Assembly (NCBI GenBank): GCA_031283795.1
Contig: JAITBB010000045.1
Span: 1-23,399 of the forward strand
DNA: 23,399 bases
Source: Rickettsiales bacterium
GTDB taxonomy: Bacteria > Pseudomonadota > Alphaproteobacteria > Rickettsiales > UBA1997
Reading direction: 5' to 3'
Shown: positions 7,377 through 16,244 of the stretch, in pieces
How positions within the stretch are numbered: position 1 is the stretch's first letter
Layout of the letters: each line of letters opens with the position of its first letter
The notes under the pieces: generated by a model
What the model was told of the DNA's origin: nothing
Databases searched by the model: none
The model's input: only the letters and a program-made list of their open reading frames with translations
Translations under genes and position numbers: made by a program

Positions 7377-8363
7377 ATGTTTAGTGGACAGTATGTCCTG
7401 GCGACGGGCAAATTTGCAAAGAGGTCTGGATCAATATTTTTTATACTATTCAGCCTCTGTATGGGTTGCAGCGCTAGTCCATCACGATTTAGGAAAATAA
7501 GCTCACTATTCTCCTCGATGGCTCGACCCACTGAGGAATGGAGTAGCGACGAGGAAACAGAATGGAGTCGATCTGACACATCAGCAGAGTCTACTCCAGG
7601 TGTCGGTGAAGAATCGGCCACACCATCTGCCTCGACAATGTCGGTCGATTCGGAATTGCTGCAAGTGCATATTATCACTTGTCCCTACACTGGCCAAAAT
7701 AGAGGTGGAACTGGTGCTCCAGTGTCCTATGGAGTTGGTTCTCGACAATTTGGCCAGCCATCTGCGCAACAACCAAATCCGGGAAATGGGATGCAAATTG
7801 GAACGGAATTAGATGCGACCTATGGCGGATCTGTGCAATCTACACTGAGTTCCCTTGATATGGATGATGAGCAGCGGGTTCCGGATTCAGCTGTTTCACC
7901 CAGCTCGATGCTGCTGAGAGTGGTCAGATCATATGGACTATACCCATACAGAGCAGATACCGAATCTATGGATGCGATTAGAACCGGTAATTCCCAACAT
8001 AGTTCGTCCGATGAATGGCAGCACGTTGGTTCTAGACAGAGTCAGGGGCGCCTAGTACGGTCAATTAGCGCAGCTCCGGCATGGTTAACCAACCCAACTC
8101 AGACTCCCGAACTGCCACGTGTCAGGGCATTTGTTCTACCGAATTCAGAGGTAATACAGAGACTCCAGTCGGGCGGCCCTGGCTATGCCCCATATAGACA
8201 GACTACTATCGCTGCGGGAGGGTACACGATAGAAAGTCTGAGACGAGATTTCGATGCCAGTATAAGAAAATCCAGGCGACAACTTCAACGCCTGAGAAAC
8301 AAAATGAAGTGGCTACTGGATGAGTTGGAAAGACTTCAGATGAAGAGCAGTAGCCATTTTTAA
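7377..8363 (+). CDS. Exported serine-rich protein with C-terminal coiled coil
   Basis: 328 residues, not recognised. The ATG is well placed behind GGGAGG. Residues about 18-32 (SIFFILFSLCMGCSAS) form a hydrophobic segment; the cysteine after MG might be a lipidation site but the lipobox is poor (CMGC). The long middle part is rich in Ser, Thr, Gln, Gly and Pro, with acidic clusters such as SSDEETEWS, and is probably disordered. The last 55 residues, from YTIESLRRDFDASIRKS through RLRNKMKWLLDELERLQ, are a strongly predicted coiled coil or helical hairpin. This layout (export signal, disordered linker, helical C-terminus) fits a secreted or surface protein interacting with a partner. It has its own strong promoter and no operon partners. 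The function is unknown. Confidence 0.7.
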   Translation: MFSGQYVLATGKFAKRSGSIFFILFSLCMGCSASPSRFRKISSLFSSMARPTEEWSSDEETEWSRSDTSAESTPGVGEESATPSASTMSVDSELLQVHIITCPYTGQNRGGTGAPVSYGVGSRQFGQPSAQQPNPGNGMQIGTELDATYGGSVQSTLSSLDMDDEQRVPDSAVSPSSMLLRVVRSYGLYPYRADTESMDAIRTGNSQHSSSDEWQHVGSRQSQGRLVRSISAAPAWLTNPTQTPELPRVRAFVLPNSEVIQRLQSGGPGYAPYRQTTIAAGGYTIESLRRDFDASIRKSRRQLQRLRNKMKWLLDELERLQMKSSSHF

Positions 8364-8450
8364 ATGATTGGCCAATGGTCAGGTGAGTAGTAGATGGCCT
8401 CTAATAAATTATGTCAGGGAGACCGGAAAATACCATTTACTTTTTTCTCT

Positions 8451-8457
8451 GGAGGAG
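8451..8457 (+). promoter_or_regulatory. Orphan Shine-Dalgarno ahead of leuS
   Basis: GGAGGAG is a perfect ribosome binding site but lies 32 nt before the leuS ATG, and the only start right after it is GTG-TAA, a start-stop pair. In the leuS frame a TAA follows, so leuS cannot start earlier with a usual codon. Confidence 0.4.
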
Positions 8458-8489
8458 TGTAATTACTAAAAAAGTTCAGCACCATCGCA

Positions 8490-11000
8490 ATGACAGGGTA
8501 CGATTTCAGATTGACGGAGAGAAAGTGGCAGAAGTATTGGGAAGACAGAGACAGCTTCCGCTTCGATCCCAATGCTCAGGGTAAAAAATTCTATGTTCTG
8601 TCCATGTTCCCCTATCCCTCCGGGGAACTCCACGTGGGGCATCTCAGACACTTTGTGATTGGAGATGTTATCGCCAGATATAGAAGAATGCAGGGCTATA
8701 ACGTCCTACAGCCGATGGGGACAGACGCCTTTGGCCTGCCCGCGGAAAACGCTGCGATAAAACGCCAGTTGCACCCGGAGGAGTGGACCAGGAAAAATAT
8801 AGGTACTTTTCTAGATAGCATGAAGAGACTAGGACTCTCCTACGATTTTTCCAGATTCTTTTCCACCTGTTTCCCCGACTACTATGGGAAACAGCAAAAA
8901 CTGTTCTTAGAACTGTTAAAAAATAATCTTGTCTATCGAAGGGAAAGTTTTGTTAACTGGGATCCGGTTGACCAGACTGTCCTCGCCAATGAGCAGATTA
9001 TCGATGGAAGAGGATGGCGCAGCGGCGCTGTGGTGGAAAAGAAAAAACTAAACCAGTGGTTTTTTAGAATAACGGACTATGCAGAGGAGTTGCTGGAGGA
9101 CATAGACGGGAAACTGTCCAATTGGCCAGAGAGGGTCAAAATCATGCAGAAAAATTGGATTGGAAGAAGTGAGGGGGTCCTCGTGGATTTTAGCATTGAT
9201 GGTGCTAGAGACGAGAAAATAACCGTCTACAGCACAAGGCCGGATACTCTGTTTGGAGCTAGTTTTGTGGGGATATCTCCGGAACATCCTCTGGCTGAAA
9301 GACTATCGAAGGACAATGCAGAGATTGCGGATTTTGTCGAGAATTGTCGGAGATCAATCGTAGGTGAAGAGGCTCTGGAAACAATGGAGAAAATTGGCGT
9401 AGACAGTGGCTTGACTGTTGCCCATCCTCTGGATCCGGACCAACATCTACCAGTCTACATAGCCAATTTTATTCTTATGGACCATGGCACTGGTGCAATA
9501 TTCGCCTGTCCTGCCCACGATCGGAGAGACTATGATTTTGCCAGGAGATACGGTTTACCGATCAAAAAGGTTATTGAGTGTGATGAGTTGCCCTTCGAGG
9601 GTGAGGGCCTGATGATAAATTCCAGATTTCTAAATGGTTTGGGAAGTGCAAATGCCAGAGAGAAAATCATAGAGAGAATAGAACAGCTTGGTCTAGGGAC
9701 TAGAAAGGTTAGCTACAGACTAAAGGACTGGGGTTTTTCAAGGCAAAGATACTGGGGTTGTCCAATACCGGTGGTGCACTGTAAAAAATGTGGAGTGGTG
9801 CCTCTGAGAGACAACGATCTTCCTCTGGAACTACCGAAGGATGTGGAGTTCACTGGAAAGGGAAACCCTCTGGAAAACCACCCGAGTTGGAAGCATACAC
9901 GGTGTCCAGAGTGTGGCGCCGAAGCTCTGAGGGAAACCGACACTATGGATACCTTTGTGGATTCCTCCTGGTACTTTCTCAGATATCCGGAGCTGACAGA
10001 GGACAGGCCCTTCAATGCAAAACTCTGTGAAGAAATGCTCCCCGTAGACCAGTACATTGGAGGTATAGAGCACGCTACAATGCACCTCATCTACTTCAGA
10101 TTCTTCACCAAGGCCTTGAGGGACTGTGGCTATTTCAAAATCGATGAACCGGCTAATTGTCTATTTAATCAGGGTATGGTCTGTCACAGAGCCTATAGAG
10201 GTAGGGTGACAAAGGACTGGATATACCCAAAGGAGGTGCTGGAAAGAGAGGGCCGGTACTATAGAGAAGTCACTGGAGAGGAACTCGACTGTGAAGGTGT
10301 GGTAAAAATGAGTAAATCAAAATCGAATGTCGTTGACATTCGAGAGGTGATTGATGTTTACGGCACAGATGCTGCGAGAGTGTTCGTTATGTCCGACAGT
10401 CCGGCTGACAAGGATTTCGAATGGACCGAGGAGGGTATAAGGGGCTGCTGTAAGTATATCAACAGATTCCACAGTCTGATGTCGATCCATGGGAAAAAAT
10501 TCGACTTTTTCCTAGATTCGGATAGCGAGGTGACCAGATATGTCCATCGGGTCATCAGAGACGTGACCTATAATCTGGAGAATTTTGAATTCAATCGAGC
10601 CATAGCTAGAATAAGGGAATTTACAAATTTTATCGAAAGGGTTGATGTGAAAACTGCTAGTGATGAACAGACTCGCTTCTCGGCGATGGTTATCGCTGCG
10701 AAGTTGTTCAGTCCATTTGCTCCGCATCTCTGTTCCGAAGTGCTAGAGTTGGCCGGGGCTAGTGACCCATCGTGGCCAAGCTATAGTGAGGAGCTTGCCA
10801 GGGAAGAAATGGTCACGGTGGCTGTTCAGATAAATGGTAGGCTCAGGGGCACAATCTCTGTCCCTAGGAACGGGGACCCTGGAGAGGAGAAAATGGTGGC
10901 TATGGCTAGGAGTGATCCTGGCGTTGGAAAATATCTAGAGGGCAAACAGATTAAAAAGATAATAGTGGTTCCTCTGAGAGTGATAAATATAGTTTTATAA
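8490..11000 (+). CDS. leuS: Leucyl-tRNA synthetase
   Basis: Charges tRNA-Leu with leucine in the cytosol. 836 residues, close to the usual bacterial length. Class I signature motifs are intact: FPYPSGELHVGHLRH with HVGH at 48-51, and KMSKS at 606-610 within VVKMSKSKSNVVD. The editing (CP1) domain is present, with the TRPDTLFGASF and HDRRDYDFARRYGLPI segments; a zinc-ribbon-like pair CKKCGVV and CPECG lies between it and the catalytic core, and the WYFLRY and EHATMHLIYFRFF blocks follow. It has the normal C-terminal helical and small alpha/beta domain (VAVQINGRLRGTI). ATG 8490 starts MTGYDFRLTERKWQKYW, the canonical opening. It is transcribed towards alaS. Confidence 0.98.
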   Translation: MTGYDFRLTERKWQKYWEDRDSFRFDPNAQGKKFYVLSMFPYPSGELHVGHLRHFVIGDVIARYRRMQGYNVLQPMGTDAFGLPAENAAIKRQLHPEEWTRKNIGTFLDSMKRLGLSYDFSRFFSTCFPDYYGKQQKLFLELLKNNLVYRRESFVNWDPVDQTVLANEQIIDGRGWRSGAVVEKKKLNQWFFRITDYAEELLEDIDGKLSNWPERVKIMQKNWIGRSEGVLVDFSIDGARDEKITVYSTRPDTLFGASFVGISPEHPLAERLSKDNAEIADFVENCRRSIVGEEALETMEKIGVDSGLTVAHPLDPDQHLPVYIANFILMDHGTGAIFACPAHDRRDYDFARRYGLPIKKVIECDELPFEGEGLMINSRFLNGLGSANAREKIIERIEQLGLGTRKVSYRLKDWGFSRQRYWGCPIPVVHCKKCGVVPLRDNDLPLELPKDVEFTGKGNPLENHPSWKHTRCPECGAEALRETDTMDTFVDSSWYFLRYPELTEDRPFNAKLCEEMLPVDQYIGGIEHATMHLIYFRFFTKALRDCGYFKIDEPANCLFNQGMVCHRAYRGRVTKDWIYPKEVLEREGRYYREVTGEELDCEGVVKMSKSKSNVVDIREVIDVYGTDAARVFVMSDSPADKDFEWTEEGIRGCCKYINRFHSLMSIHGKKFDFFLDSDSEVTRYVHRVIRDVTYNLENFEFNRAIARIREFTNFIERVDVKTASDEQTRFSAMVIAAKLFSPFAPHLCSEVLELAGASDPSWPSYSEELAREEMVTVAVQINGRLRGTISVPRNGDPGEEKMVAMARSDPGVGKYLEGKQIKKIIVVPLRVINIVL

Positions 11001-11092
11001 GTTGAATTTCTACCATTAGCCCGCTTGGAATCCCGCTGGGAATGCTAGCGGAGTGGATCGTAAGACTGCTCCGGTGGTGGTGTGGGGCAGAA
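11001..11092. other. Short gap between convergent leuS and alaS
   Basis: 92 bp. CCGCT (11033-11037) and AGCGG (11047-11051) could form a small stem-loop serving both genes, but there is no T-run. The string CCGCTTGGAAT / CCGCTGGGAAT is an imperfect 11-bp direct repeat. Confidence 0.25.
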
Positions 11093-13735
11093 TTAGCTCT
11101 GTTTCTCCGAAACGGCTTGGACTAGAGAATCAATGTCTATTTTCCTCTCTAGAGAACCCGTGGCAAAATTTGGCACTCCACCACCGTTTGAACCCAGTCT
11201 CTTCAGTATATTCACAGCACTGTGATTGCCAACCAGATTCTCCGACAGGGTTATCATGACAATATTTTTCCCCGACTCGCCAGAACATAGCGTGGACAGA
11301 ATGGTATCTTTACTATATTTTGTGTTTCTTAGACTAACCACAAATTGCTTTATGTCTCTGGAACTTGCTCCATTCCCTCTAAGGTCTTTGAAGAGAATTC
11401 TAATTCCATTCACTTCTCTTTCTTCGAAGACCGTGGCCAACAGTCTAGATTTTTCGAAGGAGCTGAGCTGCAGCTTTAGCTTTCTGTTCTCCTCTACTAG
11501 GGATTCGATCTTTTCTGGGAGTTTTTCGTGACCAATTTTAAAGAGGCCGCCTAGTCTATCGACAACGCCTATTTTCTCATTTACATACCTCAGCGCCGCC
11601 ATACCAGTGCAGGCCTCTATTCTTCTAACGCCGGTGGCTATGGATTCCACCTTTGTTATTTTAAACATGCCAATGTCTCCAGTCCTCTTCACATGGCTTC
11701 CTCCGCATAGTTCCACAGAGCAGTAACTATGCTGCGCCTCTGTGGCCATGGGTTTATCTCGAGCGCCAAGAAAGACAACTCTCACACTATCTCCATACTT
11801 CTCGCCGAATAGCGCGATTGCACCGGTTTCCTTGGCTCTCGGAAGGTCCATGGTTTCCACTCTAGTCTCACTGTTCTCTAGAATCACGCCGTTCACAATT
11901 TCTTCGACAGATCTGACCATATCACTATCCAGATACCCATTGCAGGAGAAGTCGAATCTGAGGGATTCGGCATCGACATGGGATCCTCTCTGATGCACAA
12001 CATTCTGGCCCAGTAGATTCCTCAGAGCGAACTGCAGCAAATGTGTAGCCGAATGATTAGCTGTGATCCTGGCGCGCCTGGCTCCATCAACATGGAGACC
12101 GATTTTGTCGCCCACCATAAATTTGCCACTCTCTACGAGGCCTCTGTGAATTATCAGGCCATTGGTGGATTTTATTGTGTCCTCCACCTCCATAGTGCTG
12201 ATGGTTTCACCCTTCGGATCTATCGACAAAATATTTCCTCTGTCGCCAACCTGACCTCCACTTTCCCCAAAAAAACATGTGCAATCCGCTATGATTTCAG
12301 CGCGATCATTCTCACGAATTTCCCCGACAAATTCCCCATCTTTGATCAGTTGAACTATCCTGGCCTCGCCCTCGACCGCATCGTAGCCGACAAATCTGGT
12401 TTTTCCGTCGATTTTTAGGTATATGCTATCCCCGGCGCTGTCTCCCGAACCAACCCAGCTAGTCCTGGCCCTTTTTCTCTGTTCCTCCATCGCCTCGTTG
12501 AAACCTACAACATCCACCGTCATAGACCTGTCTGCCAGAATGATCTCCGTCAGATCCAGAGGAAAACCATAGGTATCATAGAGTTCAAAGGCATCCGAGC
12601 CGCTGAGGACACTGCCGCTAGTGCCATCTATTCTCTTTCCCAGCAGCTTCATGCCATTTTCCAGAGTCGACGCAAATCTAGCCTCCTCCTCCTCCATCCT
12701 CTCCTCTATGAATTTCCTGCGCTCCTTCAGTTCCGGATAGGCTCTGCCCATCACCTCCACAAGGCACGGCACCAGTTTGTGCATAGCTAGGTCCCTGTGG
12801 CCAAGTCTATGCAGCTGAAGCATTGCCCTTCGCATTATTCTCCTTAGGACATACCCTCGCCCCTCATTGGAGGGCAATACCCCGTCACAGATCAGAAAAC
12901 CAGAGCTCCTTAGATGATCGGCAATGATTCTGTGGGCAAAAATGTCGCCATCTCCAAACAGTTCTCTGGATCTATCTATTATTTTCCTGAATAGATCTAT
13001 GTCGTAGTTGTTGTGTACTCCCTGAAGAACGGCAGCTAAACGCTCCAGGCCTATGCCGGTGTCGATGTTCCTGTTCGATAATTCCTCCAGAATTCCCTTC
13101 TCGTTTTTATTGAACTGAGTAAAAACTATATTCCATATCTCCACATATCTATCCCCATCCTCATCGGCACTGCCGGGAGGTCCCCCAGCTATCTCCTCGC
13201 CGTGGTCATAGAATATTTCACTACAGGGTCCACAGGGGCCAATGTCTCCCATCTCCCAGAAATTATCATTCGTTGCTATTTTTATAATCTTTTCCGGGGC
13301 CAGTCCAATCTCGTTGTGCCAGATGTCGTAGGCCTCTCTGTCACTATGGTAGACAGTCACCAGCAGTCTGTCCTCCGCTATGGCCAGTGTTCCTGTCAGA
13401 AATTCCCAGGCCCAGGCTATTGCCTCTCTCTTGAAGTAGTCCCCGAAGGAGAAATTTCCGAGCATCTCAAAGAATGTATGGTGGCGTGCCGTATAGCCAA
13501 CATTGTCTAAATCATTGTGTTTTCCACCGGCCCTCACACACTTCTGTGCCGTTGCTATTCTAGGGCATTCTGGTCTCTCCACACCACTGAAGTAGTTTTT
13601 GAACTGCACCATGCCGGAATTTGTGAACAGTAGAGTCGGATCGTTCGGGACTAGACTTGATGAACCGACTATCAGGAACTGCTTAGATCTGAAGAATTCT
13701 AAAAATTTTTCCCTTATTTCATCCACTGTTGCCAT
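11093..13735 (-). CDS. alaS: Alanyl-tRNA synthetase
   Basis: Charges tRNA-Ala and removes mis-attached serine and glycine. 880 residues, full length. It begins MATVDEIREKFLEFFRSK with the class II core (SSSLVPNDPTLLFTNSGMVQ, then RHHTFFEMLGNFSFGDYFK). The editing domain has its zinc ligands: H561 and H565 in NHSATH, and C677 and H681 in ELCGGSH. The C-terminal DHHA1-type domain ends with the glycine-rich GSNGGGVPNFATG. All known catalytic landmarks are intact. ATG 13735 is the standard start; the ribosome binding site is weak. A TTGACA promoter and two palindromes lie just upstream. Confidence 0.98.
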   Translation of the reverse strand: MATVDEIREKFLEFFRSKQFLIVGSSSLVPNDPTLLFTNSGMVQFKNYFSGVERPECPRIATAQKCVRAGGKHNDLDNVGYTARHHTFFEMLGNFSFGDYFKREAIAWAWEFLTGTLAIAEDRLLVTVYHSDREAYDIWHNEIGLAPEKIIKIATNDNFWEMGDIGPCGPCSEIFYDHGEEIAGGPPGSADEDGDRYVEIWNIVFTQFNKNEKGILEELSNRNIDTGIGLERLAAVLQGVHNNYDIDLFRKIIDRSRELFGDGDIFAHRIIADHLRSSGFLICDGVLPSNEGRGYVLRRIMRRAMLQLHRLGHRDLAMHKLVPCLVEVMGRAYPELKERRKFIEERMEEEEARFASTLENGMKLLGKRIDGTSGSVLSGSDAFELYDTYGFPLDLTEIILADRSMTVDVVGFNEAMEEQRKRARTSWVGSGDSAGDSIYLKIDGKTRFVGYDAVEGEARIVQLIKDGEFVGEIRENDRAEIIADCTCFFGESGGQVGDRGNILSIDPKGETISTMEVEDTIKSTNGLIIHRGLVESGKFMVGDKIGLHVDGARRARITANHSATHLLQFALRNLLGQNVVHQRGSHVDAESLRFDFSCNGYLDSDMVRSVEEIVNGVILENSETRVETMDLPRAKETGAIALFGEKYGDSVRVVFLGARDKPMATEAQHSYCSVELCGGSHVKRTGDIGMFKITKVESIATGVRRIEACTGMAALRYVNEKIGVVDRLGGLFKIGHEKLPEKIESLVEENRKLKLQLSSFEKSRLLATVFEEREVNGIRILFKDLRGNGASSRDIKQFVVSLRNTKYSKDTILSTLCSGESGKNIVMITLSENLVGNHSAVNILKRLGSNGGGVPNFATGSLERKIDIDSLVQAVSEKQS

Positions 13736-13753
13736 GTGATATGCCGTTTAACA

Positions 13754-13782
13754 CCTAGAGATAAACCTAGTCGACCTCTAGG
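13754..13782. repeat. Inverted repeat across the alaS core promoter
   Basis: CCTAGAG (13754-13760) and CTCTAGG (13776-13782), 7-bp arms and a 15-nt spacer. The arms cover the -35/-10 spacer and the region around +1, a usual place for a repressor site. Confidence 0.4.
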
Positions 13783-13792
13783 AGGTTGTCAA
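13764..13792 (-). promoter_or_regulatory. Promoter of alaS
   Basis: Minus-strand TTGACA (13787-13792, perfect), 17 bp, TAGGTT (13764-13769), keeping the most conserved -10 positions T1, A2 and T6. Predicted leader about 20 nt. Confidence 0.5.
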
Positions 13793-13813
13793 GTCCAGAG
13801 AGATCTCCGGACT
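13792..13813. promoter_or_regulatory. 22-bp near-perfect palindrome at the alaS -35 box
   Basis: AGTCCAGAGA and GATCTCCGGACT together form a 22-bp palindrome with a single mismatched pair and a 2-nt centre. Its edge coincides with the first base of the alaS -35 box, a position usual for a regulator binding next to RNA polymerase. Confidence 0.45.
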
Positions 13814-14200
13814 ATCCACCGTTCCAAGCCGAGAATTCAAAGGAGCCTATGGGGGAATTCCTATTGGTCCCAAATGTGCTGACCAACCTCGTGGCCAGAT
13901 AGTTCTGAACCGAGGTCACCCTCCATTTCTTATTTTCATCTTCGCCAACCATATACTAGGTTATCTGCTATCCAATTCCCCTGTCAACGATTGTCTTCCC
14001 ATGAAAACATACTGCCTTGGAGTTCTGATATTCTCAGCTAGACCATAGTCTATACCGGAGGAACGGTGAACTGTACCTTTTTGGGTTGGATAGTAGCACA
14101 TCTCTATTTGCCCGGAGAAATACTGCTTTTTATATAGCCAGTTTTTATTCGTGCTAAAGGATTAAAATTAGAGGGCAATAACATTTTTATGTATATATTC

Positions 14201-14229
14201 TTGATATTTTAAAAAATTATTCCTAAACT
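14201..14229 (+). promoter_or_regulatory. Probable promoter of the 14405 gene
   Basis: TTGATA (14201-14206), 17 bp, TAAACT (14224-14229). It would give a leader of about 170 nt with a perfect 6-bp hairpin GTATTT-TACG-AAATAC at 14261-14276. Confidence 0.4.
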
Positions 14230-14404
14230 AACCAAAAGACACCTCGAGGATATTTGGAAGGTATTTTACGAAATACAGCGAGGGATCAGGGAAAGTTTAT
14301 GAAAAAACAATGACTATAAAGCAGTCTAGGACGTTATATACCCCGATAGGTCCCTTAATTCCAGAGAAGTGGCTGCTGTTTATTAACAATTCTGAGGATA
14401 CGAT

Positions 14405-15919
14405 ATGGGTGAGGAAAATTTAAAAGACAACACTGGATCTAAGATCAAGTCTAGGGAAGAATTTGAAAAGATATTTAGGGGCGAACTTGAAAAACTGTGT
14501 GATGAGACGAAAGATATGAGGGGGTTTTACAGATTTTCTGATTTTGCAGATTTTTTATCAGAGTCAGAGCAAGAACTGAGGGAATATTACAAACTTGATA
14601 TAGATATAGTGAAGGAAAAATGTGTCTTTCTCCTCAATCGAGTAAAAGACGTTAGTAGACTAAGAAAGGTTATTGAAGGTGTATGCGGAAAAGACGATAC
14701 AACAACAAAAGCCGAAAAAATAATTAAAGACTGTGAGTCCTACAATGATCTAAGAGATAAAATGGAACAATCGCAAAATAAAGAAGATTTCGTGAAAAAT
14801 GTAAGAGATTTTGTCAAAGAATTCAGGGATTCTGATTTCCTGCCTCTAGCTTCAAATGATAGAAAAAGGAATGATGTTGCATTATGGACAAATTGGGGTC
14901 TCAAAGACATCAGTGAAAATGAAGAATACAGTCAGTATATAGATGATAATTCCTCTTGTCTATTTTCTCATCTATGGTTTATAACTAGAATGTATATTGA
15001 TGATGAGAATTTTAAAGAAAGTGCTTTTTTTAATGAATTACGTGAAGAATGTGAGGGCCAAGGGCATATTCCCTATGATAAAATATTAAGCGAGATATTT
15101 GTAGAATCTATAGATGAAAACAAACTGGGAAATGTAAGAATAGAATATGGACAGAATCGAGATGTTCCCAAGGAGGAAGATGTTATAAATGCGAGAAATG
15201 TATTTTTTAACAATGAACTGCCGGTGTTTTTAGCGGGATCAGCCAAATATAATGCCAATATGCGACGACTTGATGCCGAAGGAGAACAAACTCCAGAGGA
15301 AAAGAACTTGGTAAGTATGGAAAAGGCTTTGGCTGTAAGGATAGGCGAAAAAAAAGACGGGGGTGGTGTTGTTCCGGTATTCTACGGTCCCGGCGAATTT
15401 GAGCATGGTTCTTCCAAGAAATATGATTTAAATTTACAGACGGATGTATTGGAGCCCATGGAAGATATTGCCTCTCATCTCATACTTCATAGAAATACAA
15501 CAAAATCAACAAAAGCAGTAACAAAGGAGAAAATAGCTGGAATTCCAGGACTAAAACAGAGAACTCCTGATGGGACAACAAAGACTGCCAAGACAAACAG
15601 CGAAATTGAGGAACCTGCCCAGTTCCGTTCTGAGATGATGGCGAACATTCTAATCGGCAGGAAGAAAAAGAGAGTGGGGGATGTATGGGCTGACGAACTG
15701 AGCGCGGATGAGGCCAGGCGTTTTATACAGGAGAGAATACCCGAGGAGGTCAGAAAAAGACGGGAAGAGGAAGCTGAAAAGAAGAAGAATGAGACGGTAG
15801 CAGCGCTCCAAAAAGCAAACGCAGCAGAACAACAGAACAACTCAATTGCGGACGCTAATCCTAGTAGCATTACTCCTGGCAAGACCAGGGGGCCAATAAA
15901 CTTGAGTCCGGGCATTTAA
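14405..15919 (+). CDS. Unknown charged protein with a WH2-like segment
   Basis: 504 residues from ATG 14405, with GAGGA 7 nt upstream. There is no signal peptide or membrane helix. Residues about 1-240 are helical, rich in Lys, Glu and Asp. Residues 408-424 (RSEMMANILIGRKKKRV) fit the actin-binding WH2 pattern R-x-x-h-h-x-x-I-x-x-G-x-x-L-K-K-V, except that the Leu of the LKKV part is Lys. A charged helix (EEVRKRREEEAEKKK) and a short Gln/Asn/Pro-rich tail follow. WH2 motifs occur in Rickettsia actin-assembly proteins, so a host-cytosol role is possible, but one short motif is weak proof. The first 1.1 kb is more AT-rich than neighbouring genes, and its last third is closer to the local composition, hinting at a mixed or acquired origin. 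No family is recognised. Confidence 0.75.
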   Translation: MGEENLKDNTGSKIKSREEFEKIFRGELEKLCDETKDMRGFYRFSDFADFLSESEQELREYYKLDIDIVKEKCVFLLNRVKDVSRLRKVIEGVCGKDDTTTKAEKIIKDCESYNDLRDKMEQSQNKEDFVKNVRDFVKEFRDSDFLPLASNDRKRNDVALWTNWGLKDISENEEYSQYIDDNSSCLFSHLWFITRMYIDDENFKESAFFNELREECEGQGHIPYDKILSEIFVESIDENKLGNVRIEYGQNRDVPKEEDVINARNVFFNNELPVFLAGSAKYNANMRRLDAEGEQTPEEKNLVSMEKALAVRIGEKKDGGGVVPVFYGPGEFEHGSSKKYDLNLQTDVLEPMEDIASHLILHRNTTKSTKAVTKEKIAGIPGLKQRTPDGTTKTAKTNSEIEEPAQFRSEMMANILIGRKKKRVGDVWADELSADEARRFIQERIPEEVRKRREEEAEKKKNETVAALQKANAAEQQNNSIADANPSSITPGKTRGPINLSPGI

Positions 15920-16244
15920 AATCGAATTTACCCATCACCTGTATTTGCAAATAGTCAGTAGCTATGGTGCAATCTCTAAAAATGGCTCCTAGCCAGGCGT
16001 CCCCATATTTCTGGGTACTGTTCGTTATTTGCGGGTACCGACGGCAAAATTTCCAGTCCTGTGCGCACAAATTGTATTCAGAGAAGCCAGAGAAAAATTT
16101 TTTGACATACGAAGAAAAATCAAGGATATTTTATAAATAATCATGAATTGCTGGGCAGTATCCTGGACCGGAGAATATATTGACTTTAAGCCGCCAGATT
16201 CCTAGCCTAGGTGCACACTGTAACGAATCTTCCTCTAGAGAAAG
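15920..16244. other. 325-bp intergenic region before the PhzF-like gene
   Basis: Contains the promoter at 16102-16130 and a CCTAG-C-CTAGG palindrome at 16201-16211, 34 bp before the next ATG. The motif GGGTAC occurs twice about 20 bp apart near 16014-16040. No further gene is supported. Confidence 0.4.
16102..16130 (+). promoter_or_regulatory. Promoter of the PhzF-like gene
   Basis: TTGACA (16102-16107, perfect consensus), 17 bp, GATATT (16125-16130). The sequence just downstream is AT-rich. Predicted leader about 105 nt. Confidence 0.4.

Larger units (their letters stand above)
13736..14404. other. 669-bp divergent intergenic region
   Basis: Lies between alaS (-) and the 504-residue unknown protein gene (+). 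The left 80 bp hold the alaS control region. About 13830-14050 shows no gene. A 23-codon open frame at 14066-14137 follows a GGAGG and is discussed as a possible micropeptide. From about 14100 the sequence becomes clearly more AT-rich and contains a promoter (14201-14229) and a hairpin (14261-14276). Confidence 0.5.
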
